Positions 46,782 through 58,560 of a stretch of DNA of 64,000 bases are shown here, one piece after another (the stretch's first letter is position 1; each line of letters starts with the position of its first letter). The translations under genes and the position numbers were made by a program. This stretch comes from Darksidea phi. Taxonomy: Eukaryota > Ascomycota > Dothideomycetes > Pleosporales > Lentitheciaceae. The notes beneath the pieces are model-generated. The model had not been told where the DNA came from and ran no database searches. It was given only the letters and a program-made list of their open reading frames with translations. The stretch lies in contig JASJFT010000095.1 in assembly GCA_030770425.1 (NCBI GenBank), forward strand, positions 1-64,000. The letters run 5' to 3'.

Positions 46782-47591
46782 ATGGGCTCTTACTACGATG
46801 TGGATGCTATCCTTACCGACGCCCAGGTGACTATGACCCGACCCGGCCGCGTCTCTGTGCTTACAAACACCGAAGAAAGTTCCATGCACTTTCGAGCTTA
46901 CCGTACCGGGCTTGGGCTTTCTAGAAGGCAACATGAGCGGCGATGTGAGATCTGATCTGACTGATCTATAGCCGAAACTTGATAGTAATCGCGTGCACAG
47001 ATGAAACAGGGGTCAAAGGTTGAGCTACCACTGTGGTTAGGAGAGATGCTTGCACTGAGGTAGGTGACTGTTTGGAAGACAAGTCAAGATTGGGTTAAAT
47101 AACTGTAATAGCCAGAGCTTGAATACATCATCCCTGGTTACCCTAGACCCTCCATCGGCCCTGGCTCCACGCGTCTTGAACGCCTTGAAAGCCGACCCAC
47201 GGACCGTTGATCTCCGAGCTCTGGCTCCCCATTTCTACAATCTAGGGGCGCGCATCTTAGAGCTCTTCGAGGAAGAAGAAATGATTGAGGTTTTGAGTGA
47301 CGTTCGTGTTGACCCTGTCCGACTAGCCAACTGCTATGGCTAACCGCATGCAGACCCTCAAAGCCCGAGCGGCTGTGATTGCCGACCAAGCACACAATCC
47401 TCGAGGTGCCCTGGGAGAAGGAGCCGACTTCATGCGAGGACTCGATGAGAACGAAAGGCAGCGTAAGTCTATGTCGAGGAGCCATGTTGGCCGTCTTCCT
47501 GGCTTTATTTCTGACAACGGCAGTGTTTCGAGCCTCACATGACAGCGCAAAAGCTGTTCGGGCGTGGATGACGGATCTGAAAAAGAAATGA
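46782..47591 (+). CDS. psf3: GINS complex subunit Psf3
   Basis: Part of the Sld5-Psf1-Psf2-Psf3 GINS ring that joins Cdc45 and MCM to form the replicative helicase in the nucleus. Six exons: 46782-46826, 46876-46944, 47001-47059, 47112-47301, 47354-47462 and 47524-47591, giving 179 residues, the normal length. The chain reads GSYYDVDAILTDAQ, then KVPCTFELTVPGLGFLEGN, KVELPLWLGEMLALS, LNTSSLVTLDPPSALAPRVL, HFYNLGARILELFEEEEMIE and GEGADFMRGLDENERQLFRA, all Psf3 landmarks. Every join preserves phase. The fourth intron has an unusual donor (GTTCGT). Only exon 4 is long enough to stand out as an ORF, so simple ORF finders would miss the gene. Confidence 0.93.
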
Positions 47592-47806
47592 GACTCGAGG
47601 CAGAGGGAAGCACGAAGCAAGGGGGTATTCCTGCCAAAGAACGTAAACCACGGGCACGAGCTCCGGAACAACGCTTAGATCACGACTGACGAATAAAGCA
47701 AGTGAGACGACGCACATGAGGTAGTGTTTGCATGTCCACCTTCCAATTAAAATATAATTACCTGGTATCAATGTGGCTTCTTGAAAAGATTGCTTGCTAC
47801 TGCGAT

Positions 47807-49526
47807 TCAACGCAAAGCGGCCCCCAAATTGCTGTTTTGTAGTATACTCACGAGTTGGTCCGGCGGGTAACCAAGAAAGACGGGCCCGTTGAAGATCATT
47901 TGGGGAATGACTTTTGGAGTTTCGGGTTCAGATGCCTTTCTCTTCGAGTTCTTCTGCTCCTCCTGCCCTGGGTCAGGGCGTAACTCTGATTCTGACTCTG
48001 TTGGTTGCTCAAGTGACGATACTGGCGCATCCGACGGGGGTTCTTGCTTGGCAGCTGCTTCGGGCCCACGCTCTTGCACTTTAGAACCATCCACCTTCAC
48101 CGCACGACCAAAGGGGCATTGTTCGGGCCTTTTGGGAGTCTCACCGATCGGCCGGCTCAAGTCAAGTGGTAGAGGAGGGGACGCTGTTGGTGCAGAGCCC
48201 ACTGAGGAAGAGCTCTCGGCGTCGGTGTACTTTGGCGGGATAGAGATGCCCCATGGTCGACTGGGTGACTCACCCACTCGGATGTCCTTCAGAGGACGAT
48301 CAAAGTGGGCAGTCCTTGCCTCGTCGACAGCGTGATTCGGTGATTCTTCTTCTTCGCCTAGCGTACAGTCGTGCAAGCTCGCCGTGACAGCAGTAGCCCA
48401 CTTCTCTACCTTCACGTCAGCCTTGGCCTCGTCTCCAGGAGCATCTGCACCCTCGTCAGGCTCTTCCGGGAGCCAAGCTTGGTGCTTCTCGCCTAAGCCT
48501 TGGATCATGCTGACGAGGTTGCCGTATTTCCGATCTAGCTGCTGTATGCTCTCCGCATTGCTTTGGAAACGGTTGATGCACACCTCGTGGCTTCGAGGCA
48601 GCTCGTGCTTGTGCTTCTCAAAGTACTTTGCGACGTCTTCGGGTGCATGTTGGTCAAGGAAGCGGATCGGACAAACGGCGGCCGAACCGTCAGCGGATGC
48701 GGATGCTGATGTAGAGACTAGATCGTTACCGCAAATTTCAGCCCTAATAGGGTCATTGAACGATGGTCGTTTAGATCTCCGGCCTTTCAAGCTCATGCGG
48801 GAGGTTGAGCTACGCGGTGTAGCAAGCGGGCTCTGCCTGGCGCCATTAGGTGCGAACGGACAGGCCAACCTGCTGGGTGTCCCAGTGGTGGTAAAGTCTT
48901 TCTCCAGTTGCGACAGCTCTATGTTAGATTGTATGTGGAGTGTAGGTTTGTCTCTATCCGCTGACGGCCCGCTCCAGATTTTCACGCCAGAATCGACCGT
49001 GGATGCACGTAAACTTGCTAACGCTGACTCGGCTTGCTTTATGAGCACGGCGCGGTCTCTTCGTTCGGTGCCGTCGTTGCGTGCAATCTGTGCTACCCAA
49101 TCCGACGGTGACCCGTGGTTGTCGGAAGCTACATGTATATGTTCAAGACCGTCTAGGAAGACGCGGTGGTCCTGCGAAAGGGTGTCTGGCGTACAGCGCT
49201 TAAGAAGATCGAGATACTATGCATCGTTAGTGCTGAGCGAGAATGTGTACGATACAAGCAGCGGTTGCGGGGGTTTGCGATCAGTATATGTGGTTTTGTC
49301 TGTCAGCGCCGCGATGCGACTGCAGGTCTAGAGCTAAATGTTTCATCACGAAAATGAAGTAGGACGAGGAGAATGCTCGACATACCTGCTGCTTAGCCCA
49401 CGAAAGCTTGCTCTCCAACTGTCGTTGCTGGTCGAACAGTATCTGGTATTCCCCGCTCAAAGCCGCAAAGCCCTGCGAAAGCTGCTCCGCCAGCTGAACG
49501 ACCGAGGTTTGCAAAGGTTCTGCCAT
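47807..49526 (-). CDS. Conserved-looking fungal protein, function unknown
   Basis: Exon 1 is 49526-49386 (AEPLQTSVVQLAEQLSQGFA, predicted coiled coil with QQRQLESKLSWAKQQ); exon 2 is 49216-47807. The 169-base intron joins them in phase 0 as KQQYLDLLKRC, giving about 516 residues. Two short Cys-Pro motifs (LACPFAPNG and AAVCPIRFLDQH) bracket a basic Ser-rich segment. They are followed by the best-conserved-looking block, APEDVAKYFEKHKHELPRSH then EVCINRFQSNAESIQQLDRK and YGNLVSMIQGLG. The rest is acidic and Pro/Ser-rich, with a third CPFGR motif and a C-terminal MIFNGPVFLGYPPDQ. The repeated CPF-type motifs hint at a small metal- or peptide-binding module, which is inference only. Confidence 0.8.
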
Positions 49527-50012
49527 TATATGGGTAGTGTTGCTAAATAGTTTACAAGGAACAGAAGTGAGTAGCCACAGAGAGGAGGCCAGCTCTCTAG
49601 AGGAACTACATTCACGAACAGCTGGGGCTGCCAGCAAGGGAGTGGAAAAGTCACGGCAAGGATGCGTCGGTCGGCTTCGTAATCTTCTTCCGGACCGGGC
49701 CCGCCAAGAAAGTCACGTGGTCGTTCCTGGTCGCCAGCCACATGTTCCAGACAAGGATGCTTCCAAGAATGGCCCGCGCTTCCTCATGATTTCTCCGCAG
49801 TCGCGTTGCGGCTCGCACTCAGCCTCTGGGGTTTACGTACCTTGGTAGCAAACTTGCCATTGCGCAGTATTCTTCTGCAGCATGCCGCCCAACTCATGAC
49901 TGTCTATTTTGTCTTTCCGCATTGAATCTTCTGCACACTAGTCTCGCTCTTCCGCCCCTGCATTTCCGCCCCAAGTACCTAAGACTTCCTACACCTCAAC
50001 AGTCTCCCCGTC
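49527..50012. promoter_or_regulatory. Divergent promoter region
   Basis: The 486 bases between the unknown minus-strand gene and rer2 hold both promoters. Just before rer2 the plus strand is C/T-rich. No defined site was identified. Confidence 0.45.
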
Positions 50013-51202
50013 ATGGCTTCCCTCTACAAGTCGGGCATTTCCAAATGGCTCGCCTCCTTCCCCCCTTTCGCCTGGACAGTTCGCGAGCTGCGAGAACTGC
50101 TCATCGGCGCCCTTAAGCAGGGTCCCATCCCGCAGCATGTCGCATTCGTGATGGACGGGAACAGACGGTTTGCTCGCGAACGCCACATTGAGACCGTTGA
50201 AGGGCACAACATGGGGTTCGAGGCGCTAGCGCGGGTATGCTGATCTCTCATGTAGCTGTGAGGACCACATACTGATTTCTGCCGCAGATTCTTGAAGTTT
50301 GTTACAAATCCGGAGTCAAGATGGTCACTATTTATGCGTTCAGCATCGAGAACTTTAAACGCTCGAAACACGAAGTCGATGCCCTTATGGCCATGGCGAA
50401 GCTCAAGCTAGGACAGCTTTCGCAGCACGGAGCTCTGCTCGATCGTTACGGCGCCTCTATCCGCATCCTCGGTCAGCGCGACCACTTGAAACCTGACGTC
50501 CTGGAGGCTATTGATAAAGCCGTTGCCATGACAGCACATAATAAGAAGTATGGACTCAGCCGGTGTGTTCCAAACAAACCCGCTGACAAGCACAGAGCAA
50601 TCCTGAACGTCTGCTTTCCGTACACCTCGCGGGACGAAATTACATCGGCAGTCAAGTCGACAGTAGCTCAGTTCAGCACGCCGATAGATACCCTCCCCAC
50701 GCCGTCGAAGCGGACCTTTTCTGAGTCGCATATCACTCAGCATATCCGCAAGCAAATGCTAGGAGAGGATCAGGATGGCACACCCGAGCACGACGTGTCG
50801 CGGTCAGCTTCTCCCTCGTCGTCGAAGGGGGCTAAATCTGGCGAAAGTAATCATTCATCGTCGTCGACGTCGACAGCCATCGACCCTTCAGAAAAGGGCG
50901 AAAACAATACGGCAGGCCCAACCTTCTTGGACCCAGAGAACATTTCGGCAGAGACGTTGAACAGCCACATGCTGACCGCAGGTGCACCACCACTGGATCT
51001 GTTGGTTCGGACATCCGGTGTCGAACGATTGAGCGATTTTATGCTTTGGCAGTGCCATCAGGATACATCGATTGTCTTCCTCCAGTGTTTATGGCCTGAA
51101 TTCGACCTGTGGCATTTCCTGCCAGTCGTGGTTGAATGGCAATGGCAGCGGAAGAAGCTTCTCGAGCAGCAAAAGAGTCGCGGATCGTCTAAAAGTGATT
51201 AA
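50013..51202 (+). CDS. rer2: cis-prenyltransferase Rer2 (dehydrodolichyl diphosphate synthase)
   Basis: Extends farnesyl diphosphate with isopentenyl units to make the dolichol precursor at the ER. Exons 50013-50234, 50288-50547 and 50596-51202 give about 362 residues. Motifs are HVAFVMDGNRRFARERHIET (diphosphate-binding Asp in MDGNRR), YAFSIENFKR, AILNVCFPYTSRDE and DLLVRTSGVERLSDFMLWQC, ending LWPEFDLWHFLPVVVEWQW. The second intron is 48 bases long with no stop, so unspliced RNA stays open and would add 16 residues between NKK and AILN; I treat it as an intron because its removal gives the conserved segment and it has a GCTGAC branch. A Ser-rich low-complexity insert of about 90 residues precedes the RTSG motif, as is common in fungal relatives. 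Products feed N-glycosylation and GPI assembly, including Gpi18. Confidence 0.94.
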
Positions 51203-51801
51203 GTACCCTAGAGGATTAAGCAACCATAGAAAGAAGAAGCGGGAATTTAGACAAGTCCACATTAATACCCAAAGCAAGCTAAGAACGTCTGTAGAAGAGC
51301 CCAGGTTTGCGCCTTACCGGAGATCGTCGGCGCATCCCTTTTAGAATCGAGAACAGTCCCTCATCAGAAGCTTCGCAGGTGTGCAGGTGTGCAGGTTTCG
51401 TGCGCATTGCGTGCGAGGCGTCGGCGAGTTCGTAGCGTCCCACAGGTGCTTTATCTCTCCCCCCCCCCCCGTACCGAGCGTTGCGATCATCTGATTCGCA
51501 TTAGCGTCTCCCGCACCAACAGGCGTGCAGGGTAACTCCTGCTTGCGATTGCTGACTATGCCCAAGACGTCACCGCCTTCACAGTTCAAATGATCTCACG
51601 TCCCGCTCGATTAAGTTCTGTCCTCTTTGCTACCACCTTCTCCACCCCTTTGGCCATTCGCTGCGACTGGCATTGTGTGCGCAAGGAGACCGTTCATAAC
51701 AGCTTGGCAGTACCGATAGAGCAGGTTCAGCTCGCATTGTCCGCTTATGCCCTTCAAATCACATTGACACGGGATACATCCGATATTGTTTTGCAACTGC
51801 C
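51203..51801. other. Intergenic with a poly-C tract
   Basis: Contains an uninterrupted run of about 13-14 C at around 51457-51470, a likely length-variable or error-prone site. A direct TGTGCAGG duplication lies at about 51379-51394. No gene recognised; the right part is the promoter of the next gene. Confidence 0.6.
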
Positions 51802-52817
51802 ATGGCGTCGTCTCTACTTTCCCTGCCACTCGAGCTTAGGGAGGCCATCTATGGCTACCTCTTCTCCACCATCACTGCCAAACATGGCTTCCACACCAAT
51901 TCCGCCCCTCACAACCGCACAGCTCTGCTTCAAACCAATACACAGATCCATCGCGAAGCATGGCGCCATCTCCCTCTCAATATCCGTCTCCAATTCCGCG
52001 GCACTGAAGCTATGCTCGATACCCTTCTGAGCGTTGACCAAGCTGTGGTCACACGACTACGTCATGTCCAAGTCAAAACCTTCCCGTTTCCGCTGTATAC
52101 AAGTGGCAGAGCTGACTACTATCCCATCTACTACTTTCACAATGCATTAGCGATGTTGCCAGGTTTGTGCCTCGAGCAACTTGTTGTAGAGGATAGTTTT
52201 CATGGGTTTGGGTTGGTCGAGGGATGGAGGGATGTAGTCACCTACTTCGACATCGAAACCCTGCTCAAGAGCGATGCGTGGAAGGAACTCGTCTACATCA
52301 CACCAAACACCGACTTCTTAACATCGGGCTACGATCATCGTAAAAAGAGACAAGCGCAGCCAGAAACATGGAATGCACTGCTAAACGAACGCGATGGAAA
52401 GGATTCTGGCGCTGAGGTACAGATGTGGATTGCGCCCGAATTAGGCCAAGCGATAGGCGAGGCACGCCCTTGGGCTGCTATCCCCGGGGACGAAGTCATT
52501 GAGAATGGGAGACCTGCTGGGCCGGATCAGGACCTCAAGGGCGAAGTGCGGGTCATTGCGAGGAGAGGGAAGAGAGCGACGGCTGTGCAGACGGGCTTGT
52601 CTGAGAGTAGATCATGGAAGGAGCTTAAGAGTAAGGATGGCGGTTTCACGAGAGAAGGTAGGTCATGTGGTTGCCTTCCACGGTACGTGGACTATAGCAC
52701 TTACTAACGCCTATTATAGATTGGACACCTTACTATAACGATATGGCTGACGCCTTCAGCTGGGTATACGGCGGATGGGGACGGCGCATGCAACTCGCGC
52801 ACATGGCTCACACTTAG
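51802..52817 (+). CDS. F-box-like domain protein, fungal family of unknown role
   Basis: Exon 1 51802-52657 and exon 2 52720-52817 (phase 1, intron with ACTAAC branch) give about 317 residues. The start, MASSLLSLPLELREAIYGYL, is the short F-box-like motif (LPxELRxxIYxYL) seen in large fungal families; it is followed by ALLQTNTQIHREA as is usual there. The remainder has no second domain; the C-terminus reads DWTPYYNDMADAFSWVYGGW. Such proteins are usually assumed to bind Skp1 but most are uncharacterised. Confidence 0.8.
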
Positions 52818-53217
52818 TAGAGTACGGGTATGCCATGGCTGCCAAACCAGCAAAGTCGGAACACACCTGTGTGTAAGGCTTTATGCGGCGCTTTCGGCGT
52901 TCTTCACTTGTCTACCTAGCCCTTGGTAGTCGTCTGGATATTTGCGTCGTTACGTTTTTCACGGCACTCGTTTCAAATACAGGAACCGGCTATTTACCCC
53001 CAAAGCCTATTCTTACCTTTGCGTATGGGATTTTCGTTTAGCCGCAGAGTAGATTTCTTGGGAGACGATATATGTGTGCCTTGGGATGTTGGCGTTCCGG
53101 GATTTTGGTATCGGAGATATTGTCATCTGTCAACTGTCAACATATTAGTTCGTTCTTAAGAACCCTCCTTCCCACCAAGGTGACTAATGCGCGATCCATG
53201 GAGGGTAGAATATCGGT
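52818..53217. other. Intergenic, nothing recognised
   Basis: 3' flank of the F-box-like gene and promoter of the next plus-strand gene. Confidence 0.6.
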
Positions 53218-54542
53218 ATGCCCTCACAGAGTCACGGCCGCGTATATTTAGTGGTCGCTTTGTGTCTTGTAACGCTCTTACTGGTCGTCAAATTTCAACA
53301 CAGCGACAGTACGGACGGGGCATTTAGCTACGCTCGCTCCGCGAGAGGATCGTCCAAAGGCATTGCAAATGATACACTAGGAGTAAGAATGAATACATCC
53401 CCCCTTCCGCTTCCATTCTGACCGTTTATATTAGTTCCAGAAGATCTTCGTCATCAACGCGCCATGGCGGACAGATCGCAAAGATTCAATCTCTCTAGCG
53501 GCGTCGTATAGTGGGATGGCGTTTGACTGGATTGATGGCGTCGATGCCAAGGAGATCAAAGAGGCGGCATATCCACCTGGGAATCATAGAGAGCTCAGCC
53601 ATGGGAGCTTGGGGAGTTGGAGGGCGCATATGGATGCTATGCGAGAGTGAGTTATCCACTTTACGTCGAATGGATTAATAGAAATGGAGAGTTAATGTAG
53701 ATATTAGGATCATTGCGTGGAATCTGACGACAGCGTTAGTACTAGAAGACGATGCAGATTGGGACTTCCGCATTCGCGAGCAACTAGTGCCTTTTGCGAA
53801 TGCAGCAAGGAAGATACCAGAGCTAGCCTTGAAAGCTAGCTCACATGCTTCGAAGCATCCACCAGCGACCGAAGACAAGACACCAGACGCATCCGGTCTC
53901 GCAAAACGATCGTCTCTCCCTCTCCCGTCCCTCAACTCACACACCATTCCCACCACCGACCCGTACGGCCATGGTTGGGATATATTATGGCTCGGTCACT
54001 GCGGAGCTGAATTGCCGCCTCCCTCGCCGGCAGATCCAGACCGCCTCATGCTACCAAACGACGAAACAGTAGCATCACCGCAACATCTGAAACCCATGGC
54101 CACCGCACCGCAAGACGCGATAGCGAGCTTATACCTGCCACGAACCCGCCTCTACCACCGCGCCTCAAACAGCACCCTCTGCACCCTCGCATACGCCGTA
54201 ACCCAATCCGGTGCCCGCAAAATCCTCTACCAGTTCGGTATTCGCGAGTTCTCCAAGGGCTACGACTTCGCGCTATCCGACTACTGCGCCGGCCTTGGAC
54301 GGGGCATGGTCAAAGAGGATGTGGATGATGGTGAGGGAGGGATTAGAAGGCCTATGTGCATTACCGTGCAACCACCGCTTTTTAGCCACTTTTGGCCCGA
54401 AGGGGGCGGCAGCGATATCATGGGAACAGGGGCCGGTGGGAGGGAGGTCGGAACGAGGTATGTGAGACGGAGTGTTAGGGGGAATATTGAGAGACTGGTC
54501 AGGGACGAGACGGAGATGGAGGAGCGGTGGGGCGATGACTGA
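53218..54542 (+). CDS. GT25-like (LPS-type) glycosyltransferase, type II membrane protein
   Basis: Exons 53218-53382, 53435-53646 and 53708-54542 give about 403 residues. The N-terminal segment VYLVVALCLVTLLLVVKF is a signal anchor, placing the catalytic part in the Golgi/ER lumen. Motifs are KIFVINAPWRTDRKDSISLA (start of the GT25 fold), GVDAKEI, SLGSWRAHMDAMREII and ALVLEDDADWD, whose EDD/DAD acidic cluster is the expected metal-nucleotide site, and later YAVTQSGARKIL. The acceptor of the second intron was set at 53707, since the nearer AG would bring an in-frame stop. Fungal members have unknown acceptors. Confidence 0.88.
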
Positions 54543-55148
54543 TATATTGTGTGATGTGAGGATGCGAGAGAACTTTTCGCAGGCCTTTGGTACTGTTCTG
54601 CTCGCACAGTAGCAACTTTGGGAATTCTCATATCTCAATCCGCTTGGGCATACCACCACGGACCCGGGTCGCCAAGCGCGCGTGAGAGAGATTAATGACG
54701 GAAGCGCTCGTCAGGGAATGCGGTAAGATTCATTGACGGCAATTCACTGGCTTGCTGAGAATGCCATGCATGCGGAACCGTCCTAGAATCGACACCGTGG
54801 CTCACAGTGCCATCCTAGCTCACATCTGCCGAAGATCGGCAGGTACAGGTGCGACGTGAGCTTTCCTCTCCACACTGCAGTTACCTCACCACGCCCGCTT
54901 TACACATGGCGCAATGTGCTGCTGCAGCGAGGGATGAGGCTGGTGCGATCGGGGGTGAATGCATCAAAACTTGAGTGCCTACGTTCTCTTGTGCTCTTCT
55001 CTCCTTCACCAGCATTCTGTTACCCGCTGTTGAGTTAGCACTTTAGCAGCAGTACGCGGAGCCGCACGACCCAGCCAGTCCTTGTCTTCTGGCCAGGCGT
55101 CTCCGCTCTTTATCAAGCTTCACTATCGAGCTTGTTATCTTCATCCCC
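54543..55148. other. Intergenic, nothing recognised
   Basis: 3' flank of the glycosyltransferase and promoter of the carboxypeptidase gene. Only short unsupported ORFs. Confidence 0.6.
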
Positions 55149-58100
55149 ATGCAGGAGGACTTCGCTGCAACGGCCAACATGGTACGTCCGCAACCCTCTA
55201 GACAGGACTTGCAGCGAAGCTGATCAGCATTGTACAGTTCCAACTATCGCCTGTCCTTCTCGCGGCAATTTTGAGCTTCGCCGGCTGCTCTTTAGCTCAG
55301 CAGTTTCCTCCGCCTGTCGCCTACGACCACGTCCTCCAGTCGCCCATCAACCCTAAAATCACCATATCATACAAAGAGCCTGAACCTGGCACCTGCGCCA
55401 CTGCCTTCTCAACACAGAAGCAGTACTCCGGCTATGTTTCCCTACCGCCCTTTACGCTTGAGCCATATCAGCAAAACTACTCCATCAACACGTTTTTCTG
55501 GTTCTTTGAAGCCCGTAACAACTCCAACACAGCGCCCCTCACCATCTGGCTCAATGGCGGGCCTGGTTCCAGCAGCATGGTAGGACTCTTCCGCGAGGCG
55601 GGCCCTTGCGAGGTCATACAGCTTCCGGACGGCTCATATGGCACGCAGCCAAACGTTTGGGGTTGGGACCGTAGCTCCAATTTGCTCTTCATTGATCAGC
55701 CCACGCAAGTCGGCTTCTCCTACGACGAGGCTGTTAACGCGACAGTAAATCTCCGCAATGGAGAAATCCTCTACGGTCCAATATCCCTTCCACAAGCTAT
55801 TCCAGCCTGGAGCTTTCTCAACGGCACCCTCCCTTCCGGCTACGAGGGCCACACTCAGAACTCAAGCGTCATTGCTGCCAGCGCCGCGTGGCACTTTCTG
55901 CAAGGTTTTCTGTCTGCCTTTCCTCAGTACAATCCTGGCAAGCATCCCAACACGACTACGACCGAACCCACCGGAGTCAATCTGTTCGCCGAGAGCTATG
56001 GTGGCCAGTACGGTCCGACCTTTGCCGATTACTTCGAAGATCAAAACGAGCGTCGCCGCACTGGCGAGATATCAGCTAACAACACGCTTGAGATTAAGCT
56101 GGCTACACTCGGTATTATTAATGGCATGGTGGACACGCTCATTCAAACACCCTCCATAGCTTCCTTCGTATTCAACAACACCTACGATATGCAGACAGTC
56201 GATCAAACAAGATACCTGAACCTCCTCAGCGACTTCAGAGCGTCGGATGGGTGTCAAGAACGAGTCAATCAGTGTCGCGAGCGGATGAAAGTGAGCGATC
56301 CGGAGGGCGAGAGATTCGATAACGCAACCTCTTCTATTTGCGCAAGCGCCAGTAATGCATGTTACGGCCTCATAGGGGCGGCAATCGAGCAATCTGGACG
56401 GAACCCTTACGATATCCGCGTCACGTCACCGAGTTCGTTCCCCAACTACGCCTATCTCGAGTACCTGAACAGCGCCGACGTTCAGAAATCTATTGGAGCA
56501 AAAGTCAACTACACAGAGACGAGTATGCTGGTCTATCGCGCGTTCGGTCAAAGTAAGTTCACACAACCCTCTTTTAAGAATCGCCAATCTAACAAAACAT
56601 AGCTGGAGATGCTGTACGCGGAACTCAACTGAATAAGCTCGCCGATCTGCTCGCTCGCGGTGTCCGAGTAGCTTTCATCTATGGTGACGCGTAAGTACCC
56701 TCTGTCTCTTGCCATTTCATCTGTCTTGCTCTAACTTAATTACTGCAGGGACATCATCTGCAACTGGGTTGGAGGCGAAGCTGTCTCCCTCGAATTAGCC
56801 CGTCTTTCATTGTACAATGCCACCTTTCCCGCTGCCGGTTACGCCGATATCGTCGCAAATCCCTCATATGTGGGCGGACAAGTTCGTCAGTACAGCAACC
56901 TGTCATTCTCCAGGATATACGATGCAGGGCACACTATCCCTTCCTATCAGCCTGAGACTGCCTTTGTTGTATTCTCTCGCATTATTCAAGGCGACGATAT
57001 TGGTATGGGCCACAACGTTGACCTTACCAACTTCGGCACTCGGGGCCCAGCTCAATCTCGTCATAAGAACAAGGTCCCACCGCAACCTGACGTTACGTGC
57101 TGGATCCGGGCGATCCCTAGTACATGTAACAGTAAAGAAAAGTTGGCGATATTGCAGGGGCTGGGCGTTGTCAAAAACGGTATGTGGTTCGCCCCAGACG
57201 CCGGTCCATCAAAAACTTCGCAGATTCAGGCCGGCGCGTCGGGTACTCGCACCGGAAAGCCTACCCCGACCACCGTCGCCGACCTTACCGGCGTGTACAC
57301 CGCGACAGCCACTCCAACCTCTACGTCGGGTGCCTCGCGACTGCTCTTGCCCTTCCACTCGCGCCAAGTCAGCCCTTTGCACGCTCTTAGCAGCCTGTTC
57401 AGAAGGTATCACGATGATGAAGACGAGAAGAGGAAGAAGAACAAGATACGTCTCATTGTGGGTTTGGGCTGCGGTCTCGGGGGGCTTCTCCTCCTGTGAG
57501 TGCACGCACGTCCATCGGACCCCTTAGTCTGCGAGCAGCAGCACAGCGTAGAATTAGCCCCTGAGGACTTCTAAAGCCCTAACTCTGAGGCGACTTTGAG
57601 AGACGATTGCTAAACATGTCGGTTCATAGGCTCGTCGTCCTGACAACTTGCTACATCTACCTACGCCGCCGCCGCTCACGGAGACCTAAAGTGATGCCAT
57701 CGCCTCTCCCAACCGACGAGGCTTTTGTACCACCAGTGATGAGGATGGCGGAACCTGAGCCGCGGAGGCCGAGCTTTGTTAGGCGGATCACGAGACACAA
57801 CACAGTGAAGGACCCTTCGAACCCATTTACTCAATATGATATCGAGCGTCCAGAGGAGCCGCCTGTATTTGACCGCCGAACCATCACTCGTCCCCTCAGC
57901 GCGCCCATGGAACCCATTCCGGAGGCACATTCACCTCGCCCAAGTGTAGACACCCGCAAGCCTAGCTCGCCACCGGCTGAACCCGTAGCCGTTGTAGAAC
58001 CAACGCCCATCTTGCAGCGTAATACTGCCTCAGCTCGATCACCAATAGATCCTTTATACCTTGCAGAAAAACCCATTCACACCCGGCAACCCCGTCTAGA

Positions 58101-58560
58101 TCACCACCCTGCGTCACAAAATCCTCTGCTAGCACCTGAGCCACCTGAGCCAGAACCCGTACCCCCTGTTCAACGCTCGGTTTCTCTGCCATCAGAGAAA
58201 ACACCGTCAGAAGCGGGTCCTGCTACAGTGTCGGTAGAGCAAGCTCCACACTCTGAGCCGGATACGAGTAGTCCAAGCCGCACACCAACTCTTCCTAAGC
58301 GGATTCGCACGGGCTGGAGACACAGCCTCGGCAGTCACGAGGCTGCTCCCGAAGTCATTCAAGAGATGCGGGACAAGGAAGCACACAAAGACCCCGATGC
58401 AGTAGAACGACAGCCGACTCCTCCGCCCCGAGTTGCAACCCAACCGCCTTCAGAACGAGCGCGTACTGTGAAGGCTCCCAGCCGAGCGGCTACTCAACCA
58501 CCAATCGAGGTGAGGAGCAACAAGGACGAGACAGTTCCGTCTATCAAGATTCACCTTTGA
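55149..58560 (+). CDS. Serine carboxypeptidase (S10) with transmembrane segment and cytosolic tail
   Basis: Removes C-terminal residues from peptides; probably acts in the late secretory pathway, plasma membrane or vacuole. Exons 55149-55181, 55238-56552, 56603-56690, 56749-57495 and 57630-58560 give about 1037 residues, with all joins in phase. The order is: a tiny first exon (MQEDFAATANM), signal peptide (SPVLLAAILSFAGCSLAQ), S10 domain with WLNGGPGSSSMVG, the catalytic Ser in ESYGGQYGP, Asp in YGDADIICNW and His in YDAGHTIPSYQPE, then a Thr/Pro linker, the membrane span IRLIVGLGCGLGGLLLLLVV, a stop-transfer YLRRRRSRRPK and a Pro/Glu-rich tail of about 300 residues. The last intron (134 bases) falls inside the membrane span. 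Kex1 has a similar layout but a much shorter tail. If that join is wrong, 57607-58560 would be a separate membrane-anchored protein. Confidence 0.85.

Noticed and set aside
48384..49331. 315-codon plus-strand ORF
   Set aside because: Antisense shadow of the 516-residue minus-strand gene.
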